From CAYXZQ01 sp964469935 (GTDB taxonomy: Archaea; Nanobdellota; Nanobdellia; Woesearchaeales; DSVV01), in contig CAYXZQ010000019.1 of NCBI GenBank assembly GCA_964469935.1, positions 1-30,738 of the forward strand: a stretch of DNA of 30,738 nucleotides, written 5' to 3'. The position numbers and the translations under genes are program-made. The notes under the pieces are model-generated. The model was given only the letters and a program-made list of their open reading frames with translations, made no database searches and had not been told where the DNA came from. Shown piece by piece: positions 1 to 7,578 of the stretch (positions are counted from its first letter, which is position 1; every line of letters starts with the position of its first letter).

Positions 1-203
1 AGTTATAGAATATTTTATAACTAAAAAAATAATATTTTCTACATTCCCTTTTCCAAATGGAAAGGTAGTTAAGAAATCACAAATCAGGTTTTTTTTATAT
101 TCTTATATAATAATAATTTTATGCTTTATTATAATAAGTATTTACATGTTTATTGTAAATTTATAAAGTTTATATTTAGACAACGTATTAAACTCAAACG
201 AAA
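1..203. other. AT-rich intergenic region with a hairpin and a T-tract
   Basis: No gene is visible here. An inverted repeat AGTTATA/TATAACT opens the window. A 7-bp hairpin (arms 48-54 and 59-65, loop AAAT, one G-U pair) is followed by an 8-T run at 89-96, which could be the end of a plus-strand transcript entering from the left. The right half holds two TATA-like stretches, listed separately. Base composition is far more AT-rich than the genes that follow. Confidence 0.4.
160..177 (+). promoter_or_regulatory. TATA-like promoter of the small lipoprotein gene
   Basis: Two overlapping candidates, TTTATAAA at 160-167 and TTATATTT at 170-177. The second is centred about 30 nt before the ATG at 204, close to the leaderless spacing used elsewhere in the window. 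Confidence 0.4.
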
Positions 204-380
204 ATGGCTAAACAAAAAAACAAAACAGGCACATTGATTTTATGTCTATTGGTATTGATTATCTCAGGCTGTACTGTAAACCAACAGCAAAATGCAGTCA
301 GCAGGGGCATTGAAGTAGTCAAAAAAGAAATCAAAGTGCCTTTTGCTCTCGCTCTCTCATCACAAAAACAAAGCATTTAA
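204..380 (+). CDS. Small putative lipoprotein, 58 aa
   Basis: This short reading frame starts at ATG 204 and ends at TAA 378-380. The protein begins with a basic stretch (MAKQKNKTG), then a hydrophobic core (LILCLLVLII) ending in SGC at residues 21-23, a good lipobox with Cys23 as the lipidation site. About 35 polar residues follow, with a Lys-rich middle (VVKKEIK). The role is unknown. It may be a small surface lipoprotein, or the N-terminal remnant of a longer one. TATA-like sequence lies upstream, and its stop codon falls inside the TATA box of the next gene, so the two are separate transcription units. A chance frame cannot be excluded at this length, but signal peptide plus lipobox plus promoter spacing together argue for a gene. 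Confidence 0.5.
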   Translation: MAKQKNKTGTLILCLLVLIISGCTVNQQQNAVSRGIEVVKKEIKVPFALALSSQKQSI

Positions 381-383
381 ATA
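376..383 (+). promoter_or_regulatory. TATA box of the MNT/HEPN pair
   Basis: TTTAAATA centred about 28 nt before the ATG at 408. No Shine-Dalgarno sequence precedes that ATG, so the mRNA is predicted to be leaderless. Confidence 0.55.
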
Positions 384-407
384 TTACTAACTCTTACCAT
401 CAGTAAA

Positions 408-953
408 ATGGCATACCCGAAAAAAGAAGACAACATAGTCGGATTGTTTTTCAATGAGCCTACCAAGCACTGGCACTTCAAGGATATTGTGAATCAGGCT
501 GGAATCAGCGGGCAGAGGGCTAATTTCTGGCTTAAGAAGCTTGTTGCCGATAGAATAATCAAACGGATAAAAATTTCTGGACAAATGCCATATTACATCG
601 CAAATTTTAATACTTCAGCATACAAAAATTCAAAAAAGATATTTGCCCTGAATAAGATGCAGGATACAGGGCTTCTTAACAGATTATCTGCCCTAAAAAA
701 AGCCAAGGCAGTTGTCCTGTTCGGAAGCTTTGCCAGGTCTGACTGGAACACTGAGAGCGATGTTGATATTTTTGTCCTCGGCGATCCTGGAGAGTTGGAA
801 TCCGGGTCGCTTTGGGAAGGGAGGACACTTGAAGTTCATACTTGCAGGACGCAGGAAGATATCAAGGCAATACGATCAGGACTGATGAACAATGTCGTAA
901 AAGGGTTTTTCATAAAAGGAAGCGTGCATGACCTTGTGGAGGTATCGATATGA
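408..953 (+). CDS. Winged-helix plus minimal nucleotidyltransferase (MNT) protein
   Basis: A 181-aa protein with an N-terminal winged-helix-like region (about residues 8-65, including a helix-turn-helix pattern around FKDIVNQAGISGQRANFW) and a C-terminal nucleotidyltransferase domain (about 85-175). The catalytic signature is clear: GSFAR at 106-110 followed by SDVD at 117-120. Glu142 (TLEVHT) is the likely third acidic residue on the next strand. MNT proteins of the MntA type transfer nucleotides, and in several systems they AMPylate and silence a partner HEPN toxin. The next gene is a HEPN protein overlapping by 4 nt (ATGA), so the two are translationally coupled. The fused DNA-binding domain suggests autoregulation (inference). 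Family assignment is firm; action as an antitoxin is inferred from the pairing. Confidence 0.85.
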   Translation: MAYPKKEDNIVGLFFNEPTKHWHFKDIVNQAGISGQRANFWLKKLVADRIIKRIKISGQMPYYIANFNTSAYKNSKKIFALNKMQDTGLLNRLSALKKAKAVVLFGSFARSDWNTESDVDIFVLGDPGELESGSLWEGRTLEVHTCRTQEDIKAIRSGLMNNVVKGFFIKGSVHDLVEVSI

Positions 954-1414
954 TAAAAGACCTGGAATCAACATATGGCAGGTGTGATGCTGATGGTATC
1001 TACAAAGTAAAGGAGGAAGTTGACATGGACTTGATACGATCACTGGCGGACAATGGTGAAAGAGGATTGAAATTCATCAAGAAAGCCTCAAGAACAATAT
1101 CCAAAAGCAGTACTGACTGGACATTTGTATTCAGGGAATACTATGAAGCTCTCAGAGGGCACATAGAAGCTTTCATGCTCTTCGGCAAGGTGGATGCAAG
1201 CAATCACCAGTGCAAGAACGCCTACATCTGCTTCAAGCATCCGGAGCTGGAACTGGACTGGCAATTCCTTGAGACCGCCAGGCTTAAAAGAAACGCTATC
1301 AATTACAAGGGACAGATGCTTAAATTTGAAGACTGGAAGGCGCTGCAAATAAACTTTGATCTTCATATCAGTAAATTATCAAGGGAAATTAAGAAAAGAT
1401 TGGATCAATCTTGA
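950..1414 (+). CDS. HEPN-domain protein, partner of the MNT gene
   Basis: A 154-aa, all-helical protein of the HEPN superfamily. The block at about residues 60-98 (FREYYEALRGHIEAFM, then NHQCKNAYICF) is typical of archaeal HEPN proteins, which are often paired with MNT proteins. The usual HEPN ribonuclease motif is R-x4-6-H. Here the equivalent stretch is RNAINYKG at 114-121, with Tyr119 where the RNxxxH form has the catalytic His. This may be an altered active site or a non-nuclease version. It starts inside the MNT stop codon (ATGA) and shares its promoter. Likely a toxin-like or RNA-binding partner. The superfamily call is good, but activity is uncertain because of the His substitution. 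Confidence 0.75.
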   Translation: MIKDLESTYGRCDADGIYKVKEEVDMDLIRSLADNGERGLKFIKKASRTISKSSTDWTFVFREYYEALRGHIEAFMLFGKVDASNHQCKNAYICFKHPELELDWQFLETARLKRNAINYKGQMLKFEDWKALQINFDLHISKLSREIKKRLDQS

Positions 1415-1468
1415 CACTTTTTTAAATTTTTAAACACAAATCCCATATTCTCTCAAGCAGGAGCAATA

Positions 1469-1476
1469 TTTAAATA
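1469..1476 (+). promoter_or_regulatory. TATA box of the flavoprotein gene
   Basis: TTTAAATA centred about 28 nt before ATG 1500, without a Shine-Dalgarno sequence between. Leaderless transcription is predicted. Confidence 0.6.
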
Positions 1477-1499
1477 CCAGTTCCCTGATAAAAGTCCCC

Positions 1500-2426
1500 A
1501 TGCTATATGACATCATAGTCGTCGGTGCTGGGCCTGCGGGCCTCACAGCCGGGGCGAACGCGGCGAACAGGGGTCTTAAGACTTTGATCCTCGAGGGCCA
1601 GGCAAAGCCTGGGGGCCAGCCCTGGAATTTCTACCCGAAGAAGACGATAATCGACTTCCCCGGGTTCCCTGACGGAATCACAGGAGAGGAGCTCTCTGAG
1701 AGGCTCTACCTGCAGGCGATAAACTCAAAGGCAGAGATATTGATGAACGAGCCTATGGTGGACCTTGACCTGAAAGGAGACATAAAGAGGATAATCACGA
1801 AAAACAATGTGTTCGAGGCAAAGAAGCTGATACTCTGCACAGGCCTTCACAACATACCGAGATCCCTTGACTCGCTGAAGGATTACCACGGCGACAGGGT
1901 GCATTATTTCATCAAGGATCCTGCCAAGTTCAAGGATAAGAAGGTGCTCATAATAGGCGGGGGCGACACTGCATTTGACAGGGCCAACATGCTTGCCGGA
2001 AAATCAGCCAAGGTCACGCTTATTGTAAGAGAAGACATGGCTAAGGCCCAGGAGACATCCGTGAAGCTCGCTGAGAAGAACAAGGTTGAGCTGATGTACA
2101 GCACGAACCTCGTCAGCCTCGACGACGAAGAGGGCACGGCAGAGCTCCAGTACAAGGACAGGGAGCATTTCAACCTCAAGATAGATGATGTCATAGTCTC
2201 GGTCGGGTTCGTCTCTTCACTCGAGGTCCTCAACAAGGCAGGGCTGAAAAAAGACAGCCACGGCATGATAGCAGTCGACCAGAACATGGAGACGTCAGTA
2301 AAAGGCGTATTTGCTGCAGGCGACATCGTGGGCGATGTCAAGCTCATATCAGTCGCGTGCGCAGAAGGCATAATAGCGGCGATAAACACCTTCAACGAGA
2401 TAAAGAAGCCGTACTGGCTCAAATGA
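1500..2426 (+). CDS. NAD(P)/FAD oxidoreductase, thioredoxin-reductase fold without CxxC (ferredoxin-NADP reductase-like)
   Basis: A 308-aa protein with the complete two-dinucleotide-domain layout of low-molecular-weight thioredoxin reductases: FAD-binding GAGPAG at 9-14, NAD(P)-binding GGGDTA at 153-158, and a second FAD motif FAAGD at 271-275. The redox CxxC that thioredoxin reductases carry near residue 135 is absent; the only cysteines are Cys113 and Cys287. The stretch GGQPWNFYPKKTIIDFPGF resembles the GGQ..LYPEK.IYDV.GF region of YumC-type ferredoxin/flavodoxin-NADP reductases. It therefore probably moves electrons between NAD(P)H and a ferredoxin-like carrier in the cytoplasm rather than reducing thioredoxin. 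Monocistronic with its own promoter. The fold is certain; the electron acceptor is inferred. Confidence 0.85.
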   Translation: MLYDIIVVGAGPAGLTAGANAANRGLKTLILEGQAKPGGQPWNFYPKKTIIDFPGFPDGITGEELSERLYLQAINSKAEILMNEPMVDLDLKGDIKRIITKNNVFEAKKLILCTGLHNIPRSLDSLKDYHGDRVHYFIKDPAKFKDKKVLIIGGGDTAFDRANMLAGKSAKVTLIVREDMAKAQETSVKLAEKNKVELMYSTNLVSLDDEEGTAELQYKDREHFNLKIDDVIVSVGFVSSLEVLNKAGLKKDSHGMIAVDQNMETSVKGVFAAGDIVGDVKLISVACAEGIIAAINTFNEIKKPYWLK

Positions 2427-2432
2427 AAAATT

Positions 2433-2440
2433 TTTTATAT
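2433..2440 (+). promoter_or_regulatory. TATA box of the Cys-rich secreted protein gene
   Basis: TTTTATAT about 40 nt before ATG 2478, predicting a short leader of roughly 15 nt. It lies just after the stop codon of the flavoprotein gene. Confidence 0.5.
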
Positions 2441-2477
2441 CCAGCCTCCCAGAAAAACTCCAAAAAGGGCTGAAAAC

Positions 2478-4169
2478 ATGAATAAACCTACAATATATCT
2501 TCTTGTATTCCTCATTGGAGCCTCTGTTGTGCTTGCTTCCTACTCATCTGATTTCGACTACAGGAAGGCTGACAGGATAGTGGCTGCACAGTCAGAGGGC
2601 CTCAAGGTCGACCAGTTCCTGTACTCGTATTACATGGATAATTTCCAGAAGGGCGACTGCGCGGATTTCTCCTGCACAGCAAAGGAATCTGCCAATGAGT
2701 CTGACTGCAAGTGCAATGACCTCACATCAGGGGAGATGTGCTTTGACATATTCACTAGATCCACGGCAAGCGAGACAGGCCCTCCCATGTACACCCATGC
2801 GACAGACTACTGCCTGAACAGCTCGACTCTCATGGAGGGCTTTGTCAACTGCGTATGGCTGGATCATTCATACTGGGTCCAGATAGACTGCCCTGAGGGC
2901 TTCAGATGCTCTGAGGGCGCCTGCAAAAGCAGGACAAACACATCCATAGGCCCGGTCCACAACATAACCATTGACGACAACGGCACCATAACCCATGCAG
3001 ACTTCATCACCATAAACGGCACAAGGATAAGCAACCTGACATATGCTGTCCTGGGCCAGGATGACTCCATAGAATCCGCAAGAAGCCTGGATGTCGACTC
3101 TCTCCATTATGAGAACGTGAGCAGGATGAGGTTCCTTAGCCCTGTCCTTCGCGACGTCTCCTATGCAGAGCTGCCTGACGTCTTCTGGGGAGGTATGGTC
3201 GTCTCCAACACCAGCAATGTATCCATCAGGCAGGACCCAAATAGCAGGTCGATGGATGTCGACATCAGGGGCGGCAGTTTCGGAATGGAAAACCCGGTCG
3301 ACGGCACGAAGCTCCTTTTCTCAGGTGAGTCCCTCCTCAATATTTCGTCGGGCAACAGGACCCTGTCTGTGAATGCATCTGCACTGGACGTGCTCATAGG
3401 CTTTTCAATACCTGCGCCGCCGTTCATCAGGATAATAGGGAACAAGTCGAGTTTTATGGAATACATGAGGGACGGGAAGCTTCATTATTTTGTTAAGGAT
3501 GCAGAGTTCATCTTCGACGGCGGTAATTTCCAGGAGCTGGTGAAAGCAGGCAGCGGGACTGATATCGAAGTTGATTATCAGAAGGGAATCATATGCTCCA
3601 ACCTCTCAAACAGGGCAGGCTACTATTATCTTGACAAGAGGCAGGGTCCGTCGTCGTATGGCATCGAGAACAGGTACAGCGCAAGCTATGTATTCTGCTC
3701 AAGGAAGCAGGGGGCCCCTGTCCAGGAGAAAAAAGAAGGTTATGCTGACCTTGTGAAGTCGACCCTGAACCTCACAGGTGCAGTCGCATACCTCAGGCCT
3801 TCCGAAGGGAGCAACGGTTCTTCAGGGATGTTTGCCGACCTCTATGCGAGCAACTCCACAGTCAACGCCTTCTTCGACATGAGCGGCAGCATGATAAGGG
3901 GCATGATGCTTGCCCCAAGCCCGGTCGCTGGCACTCATACGCATATGTCATATTTCAGCGTGATTGAGGACAATGCCCGATACGCGTATGTGGGCGAAAA
4001 GAGGCATGATTTCGTGAGGCAGTACGATGCTTCAGGCTCGGACGCTGCCATAACAGTCATCGGCGACACTCTTGTCCAGCAGAGCCCGACAAGCAGGGTC
4101 ACTATCTTCGGTCCGGGAACAGAGGCGCTCAAGAATTACGAGGCGACCCTGTATGAAACAGGCACTTAA
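2478..4169 (+). CDS. Secreted Cys-rich protein of unknown function
   Basis: A 563-aa protein with an N-terminal signal peptide (hydrophobic IYLLVFLIGASVVLA, cleavage likely near Ala20). Residues 61-149 contain ten cysteines (61, 66, 77, 79, 88, 112, 125, 138, 144, 149) and end in CPEGFRCSEGACK, which suggests a small disulfide-bonded extracellular domain. The rest is rich in Asn-x-Ser/Thr sequons and beta-prone segments. There is no C-terminal membrane anchor, so the protein is either released or held non-covalently. I recognise no enzyme motif. Proteins with similar Cys modules and long beta-rich tails are common among DPANN surface proteins (general knowledge, not a specific match). It probably faces the cell exterior; function unknown. 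Confidence 0.75.
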   Translation: MNKPTIYLLVFLIGASVVLASYSSDFDYRKADRIVAAQSEGLKVDQFLYSYYMDNFQKGDCADFSCTAKESANESDCKCNDLTSGEMCFDIFTRSTASETGPPMYTHATDYCLNSSTLMEGFVNCVWLDHSYWVQIDCPEGFRCSEGACKSRTNTSIGPVHNITIDDNGTITHADFITINGTRISNLTYAVLGQDDSIESARSLDVDSLHYENVSRMRFLSPVLRDVSYAELPDVFWGGMVVSNTSNVSIRQDPNSRSMDVDIRGGSFGMENPVDGTKLLFSGESLLNISSGNRTLSVNASALDVLIGFSIPAPPFIRIIGNKSSFMEYMRDGKLHYFVKDAEFIFDGGNFQELVKAGSGTDIEVDYQKGIICSNLSNRAGYYYLDKRQGPSSYGIENRYSASYVFCSRKQGAPVQEKKEGYADLVKSTLNLTGAVAYLRPSEGSNGSSGMFADLYASNSTVNAFFDMSGSMIRGMMLAPSPVAGTHTHMSYFSVIEDNARYAYVGEKRHDFVRQYDASGSDAAITVIGDTLVQQSPTSRVTIFGPGTEALKNYEATLYETGT

Positions 4170-4179
4170 AATCAAAAAA

Positions 4180-4187
4180 TTTATATA
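4180..4187 (+). promoter_or_regulatory. TATA box of the TM-helix membrane protein gene
   Basis: TTTATATA about 60 nt before ATG 4245, predicting a leader of about 35 nt. Unlike most neighbours, this leader carries a purine-rich ribosome-binding-like stretch (AAAGGGGTGGTAAG) directly before the ATG. Confidence 0.55.
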
Positions 4188-4244
4188 GCCTTTTATCCCA
4201 GGAATGAAAACTCACGTTAAAATTCAGAAAAAAGGGGTGGTAAG

Positions 4245-4901
4245 ATGAGTTATTTAAGTACAATCGGTAATGCTATCGGTGATCCTGTGGCCTACCTTGG
4301 GCAGCATTTTTTGAGCATTCTGCCAAGCATAATAATCCTGGCGATAGTGATACTTTTCGGCTATCTTCTCGGCTGGCTGCTGGGCAGCCTGGTGAGGCAT
4401 GCGCTTCACAAGATGAAATTCGACGAGAAATTCAAGTCGCTGCACATTGCAAAGCCTCTTGAGAAGATCAAGATTTCCAGCCTAATTGGATGGGTAGTCA
4501 AATGGTATACATTCGTCGTATTCGCAGCTGCAGGGGCGAATTACATAAACCTTTATCCGATAACAGACATAGTGACGACTTTCGCCGAGTGGTTCCCGAA
4601 GCTTCTGGTCGCTTTTGCGATAGGCCTTGCAGGTGCCGTGTTCGCTGAGTTTGTCTACAACATGATCCTGCAGATACACATGACAGAGAAGAAGGTGTTT
4701 GGAAACATCGTGAAGTACTTCATACTCGTTCTTGTCGTGACGCTGGCCCTTGACCAGGTAATTGACATAAGCGTGCTTGAGAAGGCTGTCCTTATAATAC
4801 TTGCAGGCGTTTCCCTCGGAATCGCTCTTGCGATCGGAATCGCGTTCGGGCTTGCGCTCAAGGACGAAGCATCCGCATGGGTCTCAAAAGCAAGGAAATA
4901 A
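4245..4901 (+). CDS. Multi-pass membrane protein, conserved TM-helix family (MscS-related N-terminal type)
   Basis: A 218-aa protein with about five hydrophobic helices, near residues 25-50, 80-102, 118-143, 153-170 and 178-205. It has the pattern of the conserved TM-helix repeat family found alone or before the MscS mechanosensitive channel core: helix, amphipathic linker HALHKMKFDEKFKSLHI, then a glycine-rich helix. The final Gly/Ala-rich helix (VSLGIALAIGIAFGLALKDEASAW) resembles the pore-lining region of such proteins, but the cytoplasmic MscS beta domain is missing. A small osmotic or ion channel is plausible but not shown. Start chosen at ATG 4245 because GGGGTGGT precedes it. Its 3' end converges on the surface-protein gene at 4982. 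Confidence 0.7.
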   Translation: MSYLSTIGNAIGDPVAYLGQHFLSILPSIIILAIVILFGYLLGWLLGSLVRHALHKMKFDEKFKSLHIAKPLEKIKISSLIGWVVKWYTFVVFAAAGANYINLYPITDIVTTFAEWFPKLLVAFAIGLAGAVFAEFVYNMILQIHMTEKKVFGNIVKYFILVLVVTLALDQVIDISVLEKAVLIILAGVSLGIALAIGIAFGLALKDEASAWVSKARK

Positions 4902-4906
4902 GGAAT

Positions 4907-4977
4907 TATTTTTTTTTATTTTCCTATCTTATTCTCGATTTGATACATTGAAGAACCAGTAAAAAAAGGAAAAAAAT
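4907..4977. terminator. Bidirectional T-tract terminators between convergent genes
   Basis: After the plus-strand stop at 4901 there is a T-run at 4907-4922. On the minus strand, the 3' flank of the surface-protein gene (4961-4977, A-rich as written) reads as a run of Ts. Oligo-T stretches terminate archaeal transcription, so each convergent gene has its own. Confidence 0.55.
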
Positions 4978-4981
4978 AGGC

Positions 4982-6631
4982 CTATCTCCTGACCAGGCTG
5001 ACTACCATCCATACCACCAGTGCCAGGAGCACGAGCACTATGAATGCGAGGAGCACGACGAACCATATGGAGTTCGTGAATTCCTCGAATGCATTGTTGC
5101 TCACAGTCGTAGTCGTAGGCTGTGCCACTGTCACCTGCTGCGGCTGAGTCGGTTGCTGGATGACCTGGACCGGCTGCTGAGGCGTTGTCGGCTGGCTGGG
5201 CGTTGTCGGCTGCTGTGTCGGCTGAGTGGGTGTCACGCAGTCTGTCACGACCAGGTTCTCTATGTCCACGTTGCTGTCATGGCCGTTGTTGTAGAAGACC
5301 TCCATGTGTATGGGGTATGTCCCTGGCGGCACGTCGTCTGAAATCGAGAATGGCGTATCCGTGCTCCACATGGTATCCTCATCGTCATAGGAGCCCTCCT
5401 GGAGGGTGTCTGTCAACAGCTCGTTCTTGAAGAGGTCCAATGCATCGTTCCTGATGACCACCTGCACATCATCCTCGTCCCTTGAGCCCAGGTTCTGGAT
5501 CTCGTAGCTGAGGTCGAAATTCCTATTGCAGCTGACAGTTGACGGATTGAGCACGGCCCTTGTGAACTCTACGTCATGATTCTCTTTCTCGACCTCGACG
5601 TCCACGTCGAAATCGATGTCATAATTGGTGCCGTCCTGGTCGTCTCCCTGGAGATTGCAGCTGATTGTGTATGTTTCCCCGTCATCAGCATCCTTTGATA
5701 TGTCGAATTCCATGCTCTCCCTGCTGCTTCTCTCGTCAGGATCGAGCCTGCCGAAGTCCACGTCTTCGTCAATCTCGTCAGAGTCTCCGATGCTCTCGAG
5801 CGTGCAGTCGAGCTGGACATCCTCTATGTCATGATTGTCCGTGTTGTCAGGCCATGTGTTCTCGACCCTGACCTTCAGTGTCAGGGTTGATCCGGGCCTT
5901 ACGTTCCTGATGCTTCCTGCATCTCCTCTCATGGCGCCTGAAGCGCTGAGCCCGTCGTCGTCGCATGATGGGCTGCAGGATGCGGAAATGTCATTAACCT
6001 GCAGCTTGTTCTCAGAGACCCTTATCGTGAAGTCCTGGGTCGCTACGTCAAGCCCGTCAGTGACCTGGACCGAGACGCTCTGGCTCCCCGACTGGTTGTC
6101 ATTGGGTGTCCAGGTGATGGCTCCTGTCTCGACATTTATGTTCATGCCTGTCGGTGATTTCAACAGCGAATAGACCAGGTCATCGCCGTCGGCATCAGAG
6201 GCCTTGACAGTGTACCTGTAGATCTCGTCCACAGCTGCGGTCTTCACAGCCGAGGAAGTTATCTTCGGCGGACTGTTCTTGATAGTGACTATGTTTGAGG
6301 ACTCTGTCTGCCCTTCTGATGACACTCTGCAGGCCCAGCCGTCCCCCTTAGTCGTGAAAGTGCTTGAGAGGGTGACTGTCTTCTCCTGTCCCTGGCTCGC
6401 TGAAAATTCCTGGGTCGTGTAGTCTGAGCCATCCTTCAGCCATGTCACGTTTCCTGTATAGGTTGACTCGTTTCCAGTGATCTGGAAGGAGCATATGAGC
6501 GTATCAGTCGTGACAGCCGAAGAAGGCGTCACTTTCACTGCTATGCCGCTCACTTCTGCTGATGCTGCAAGCGCGCTCATAAGAAACATGCTGATTAGTA
6601 AAAATACCGCCTTATTCATCTTGAAATTCAT
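4982..6631 (-). CDS. Cell-surface protein with Ig-like and cadherin-like domains and C-terminal anchor
   Basis: A 549-aa protein anchored outside the cell. An N-terminal signal peptide (residues 1-25, ending ALAASA) is followed by an Ig-like domain (about 28-115). Next is a dystroglycan-type cadherin-like domain (about 118-207, with the signature DADGDDLVYSL...ITWTPNDNQSGSQSV), then two beta-rich acidic domains of CARDB-like appearance (about 210-465). A Gln/Pro/Thr-rich linker (about 470-510) leads to a transmembrane helix near 521-546 with a short basic tail (VRR). The linker looks like a glycosylated stalk through the surface layer. A good ribosome-binding site, GGAGG at 6640-6644 (minus strand), lies 8 nt before ATG 6631. 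Likely adhesion or structural role; ligand unknown. Confidence 0.75.
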   Translation of the reverse strand: MNFKMNKAVFLLISMFLMSALAASAEVSGIAVKVTPSSAVTTDTLICSFQITGNESTYTGNVTWLKDGSDYTTQEFSASQGQEKTVTLSSTFTTKGDGWACRVSSEGQTESSNIVTIKNSPPKITSSAVKTAAVDEIYRYTVKASDADGDDLVYSLLKSPTGMNINVETGAITWTPNDNQSGSQSVSVQVTDGLDVATQDFTIRVSENKLQVNDISASCSPSCDDDGLSASGAMRGDAGSIRNVRPGSTLTLKVRVENTWPDNTDNHDIEDVQLDCTLESIGDSDEIDEDVDFGRLDPDERSSRESMEFDISKDADDGETYTISCNLQGDDQDGTNYDIDFDVDVEVEKENHDVEFTRAVLNPSTVSCNRNFDLSYEIQNLGSRDEDDVQVVIRNDALDLFKNELLTDTLQEGSYDDEDTMWSTDTPFSISDDVPPGTYPIHMEVFYNNGHDSNVDIENLVVTDCVTPTQPTQQPTTPSQPTTPQQPVQVIQQPTQPQQVTVAQPTTTTVSNNAFEEFTNSIWFVVLLAFIVLVLLALVVWMVVSLVRR

Positions 6632-6639
6632 TTTGCAAA

Positions 6640-6698
6640 CCTCCGTTTATCCAAAATCCCCACTTAAGCTATGAATGGCCTTATATGTATTATTTAAA
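6640..6698 (-). promoter_or_regulatory. Promoter and ribosome-binding site of the surface-protein gene
   Basis: On the minus strand TTTAAATA lies at 6698-6691 and GGAGGTT at 6644-6638. The predicted leader is about 37 nt, making this one of the few leadered genes in the window. Confidence 0.55.
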
Positions 6699-6844
6699 CG
6701 ATTTTTAAGGCTTTGTTTTACAATTGGAGCCTGAAAATCGCTTTATTATCTTATTACAACTCTAAAGTCGTAAAATGATGTGTAATCCCATAGTGGTGAA
6801 GGATATATATAAAGGTTTTGAAAATTTCTACCCAGAAATTCCTG

Positions 6845-7219
6845 TCATGCCTGCTGCTTTTTCTCGCTCTCGGGCACGGATTCCTTCACGGTCTTGACTA
6901 TCTTCTTCATGTTGTCGGCGTTTATCGTCAGGGGATAGCCCTGCATCACCACCTTGAGCTCCTCGAGGGTGACCGGCAGTATGTCAACGATCTTGAAAAT
7001 GTGCTTGTCAGCTAGTCTCGGTATCTCCAGTTTCCTCAGCTTCTCGACCAGCTCCTTGGATTCCTTGGTCCCGAGCTGGGTGAATGTATTGAGATATTCG
7101 TCTGTCTTCTGAATCCTGAAATTGAGCTCAGGATCCCTCTTCTTTATCTTGTTGAACTCTTCCCTGACCTCGAACATGGGTATCTCGTTTTCCTCGATAA
7201 TCTCAGGCTTTATTGTCAT
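6845..7219 (-). CDS. rpo4: DNA-directed RNA polymerase subunit Rpo4 (F)
   Basis: A 124-aa protein matching archaeal RNA polymerase subunit F/Rpo4, the homologue of eukaryotic Rpb4. It pairs with Rpo7 to form the polymerase stalk, which binds emerging RNA and aids open-complex formation. The HRDC-like C-terminal half is recognisable: an LVEKLRKLEIPRL helix, then HIFKIVDILPVTLEELKVV and a closing helix typical of the family (IVDxLP motif at about 77-83). The gene lies downstream of rpl21e, a conserved archaeal pairing. Its ATG lies 17 nt inside the rpl21e frame, and AGGTGA (minus strand 7228-7223) sits 3 nt before it, which supports this start and translational coupling. Length is normal. Confidence 0.9.
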   Translation of the reverse strand: MTIKPEIIEENEIPMFEVREEFNKIKKRDPELNFRIQKTDEYLNTFTQLGTKESKELVEKLRKLEIPRLADKHIFKIVDILPVTLEELKVVMQGYPLTINADNMKKIVKTVKESVPESEKKQQA

Positions 7220-7511
7220 TCTTCACCTTCCTGAAATGGACCGGATGGACTATCAGTGTCTTTTCCTTTGCGCGGTCCTTGATTAGTATCTCGTAGCATC
7301 TCCCTTTCTTCCCCGAGACGACTCCTGTCTTCCCATGATACACGGGGTTGTACATCCCGTCCTGGCAGGCAGGCTCAGCCTTGAGGCAGACCTTGTCGCC
7401 TAACTTGACCTCCTGGAAATACCTTGTAAGCGATATCTTTCCCTGGGTCTTCTGGGTCTTCTTGAGCTTGTTCCTGCTCTTCCTGCGAAAACCGCCTATT
7501 CTCGTAACCAT
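7203..7511 (-). CDS. rpl21e: 50S ribosomal protein L21e
   Basis: A 102-aa basic protein matching archaeal/eukaryotic ribosomal protein L21e. It has a basic N-terminus (MVTRIGGFRRKSRNKL), the family segment GDKVCLKAEP, and the SH3-like barrel region with HGKTGVVSGKKGRCYEI near 60-76, ending in IVHPVHFRKVK. It binds 23S rRNA in the large subunit. The first gene of a two-gene unit with rpo4, which it overlaps by 17 nt. A minus-strand TATA box lies about 26 nt before the ATG, so transcription is probably leaderless. Length and motifs are those expected. Confidence 0.95.
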   Translation of the reverse strand: MVTRIGGFRRKSRNKLKKTQKTQGKISLTRYFQEVKLGDKVCLKAEPACQDGMYNPVYHGKTGVVSGKKGRCYEILIKDRAKEKTLIVHPVHFRKVKNDNKA

Positions 7512-7533
7512 GTTTCCCCTGAGACTTCGAGGT

Positions 7534-7541
7534 TATATAAA
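7534..7541 (-). promoter_or_regulatory. TATA box of the rpl21e-rpo4 operon
   Basis: TTTATATA on the minus strand, centred about 26 nt before ATG 7511. Confidence 0.6.
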
Positions 7542-7578
7542 AATGTTATGAAAAAATATGGCTCAGTCCTTCATGCAG

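Noticed and set aside
6800..6817. TATATATA-like element on the plus strand just before the 3' end of rpo4.
   Set aside because: It is palindromic and would only drive antisense RNA into rpo4; the plus-strand frame from 6818 starts with TTG and is a shadow of rpo4.
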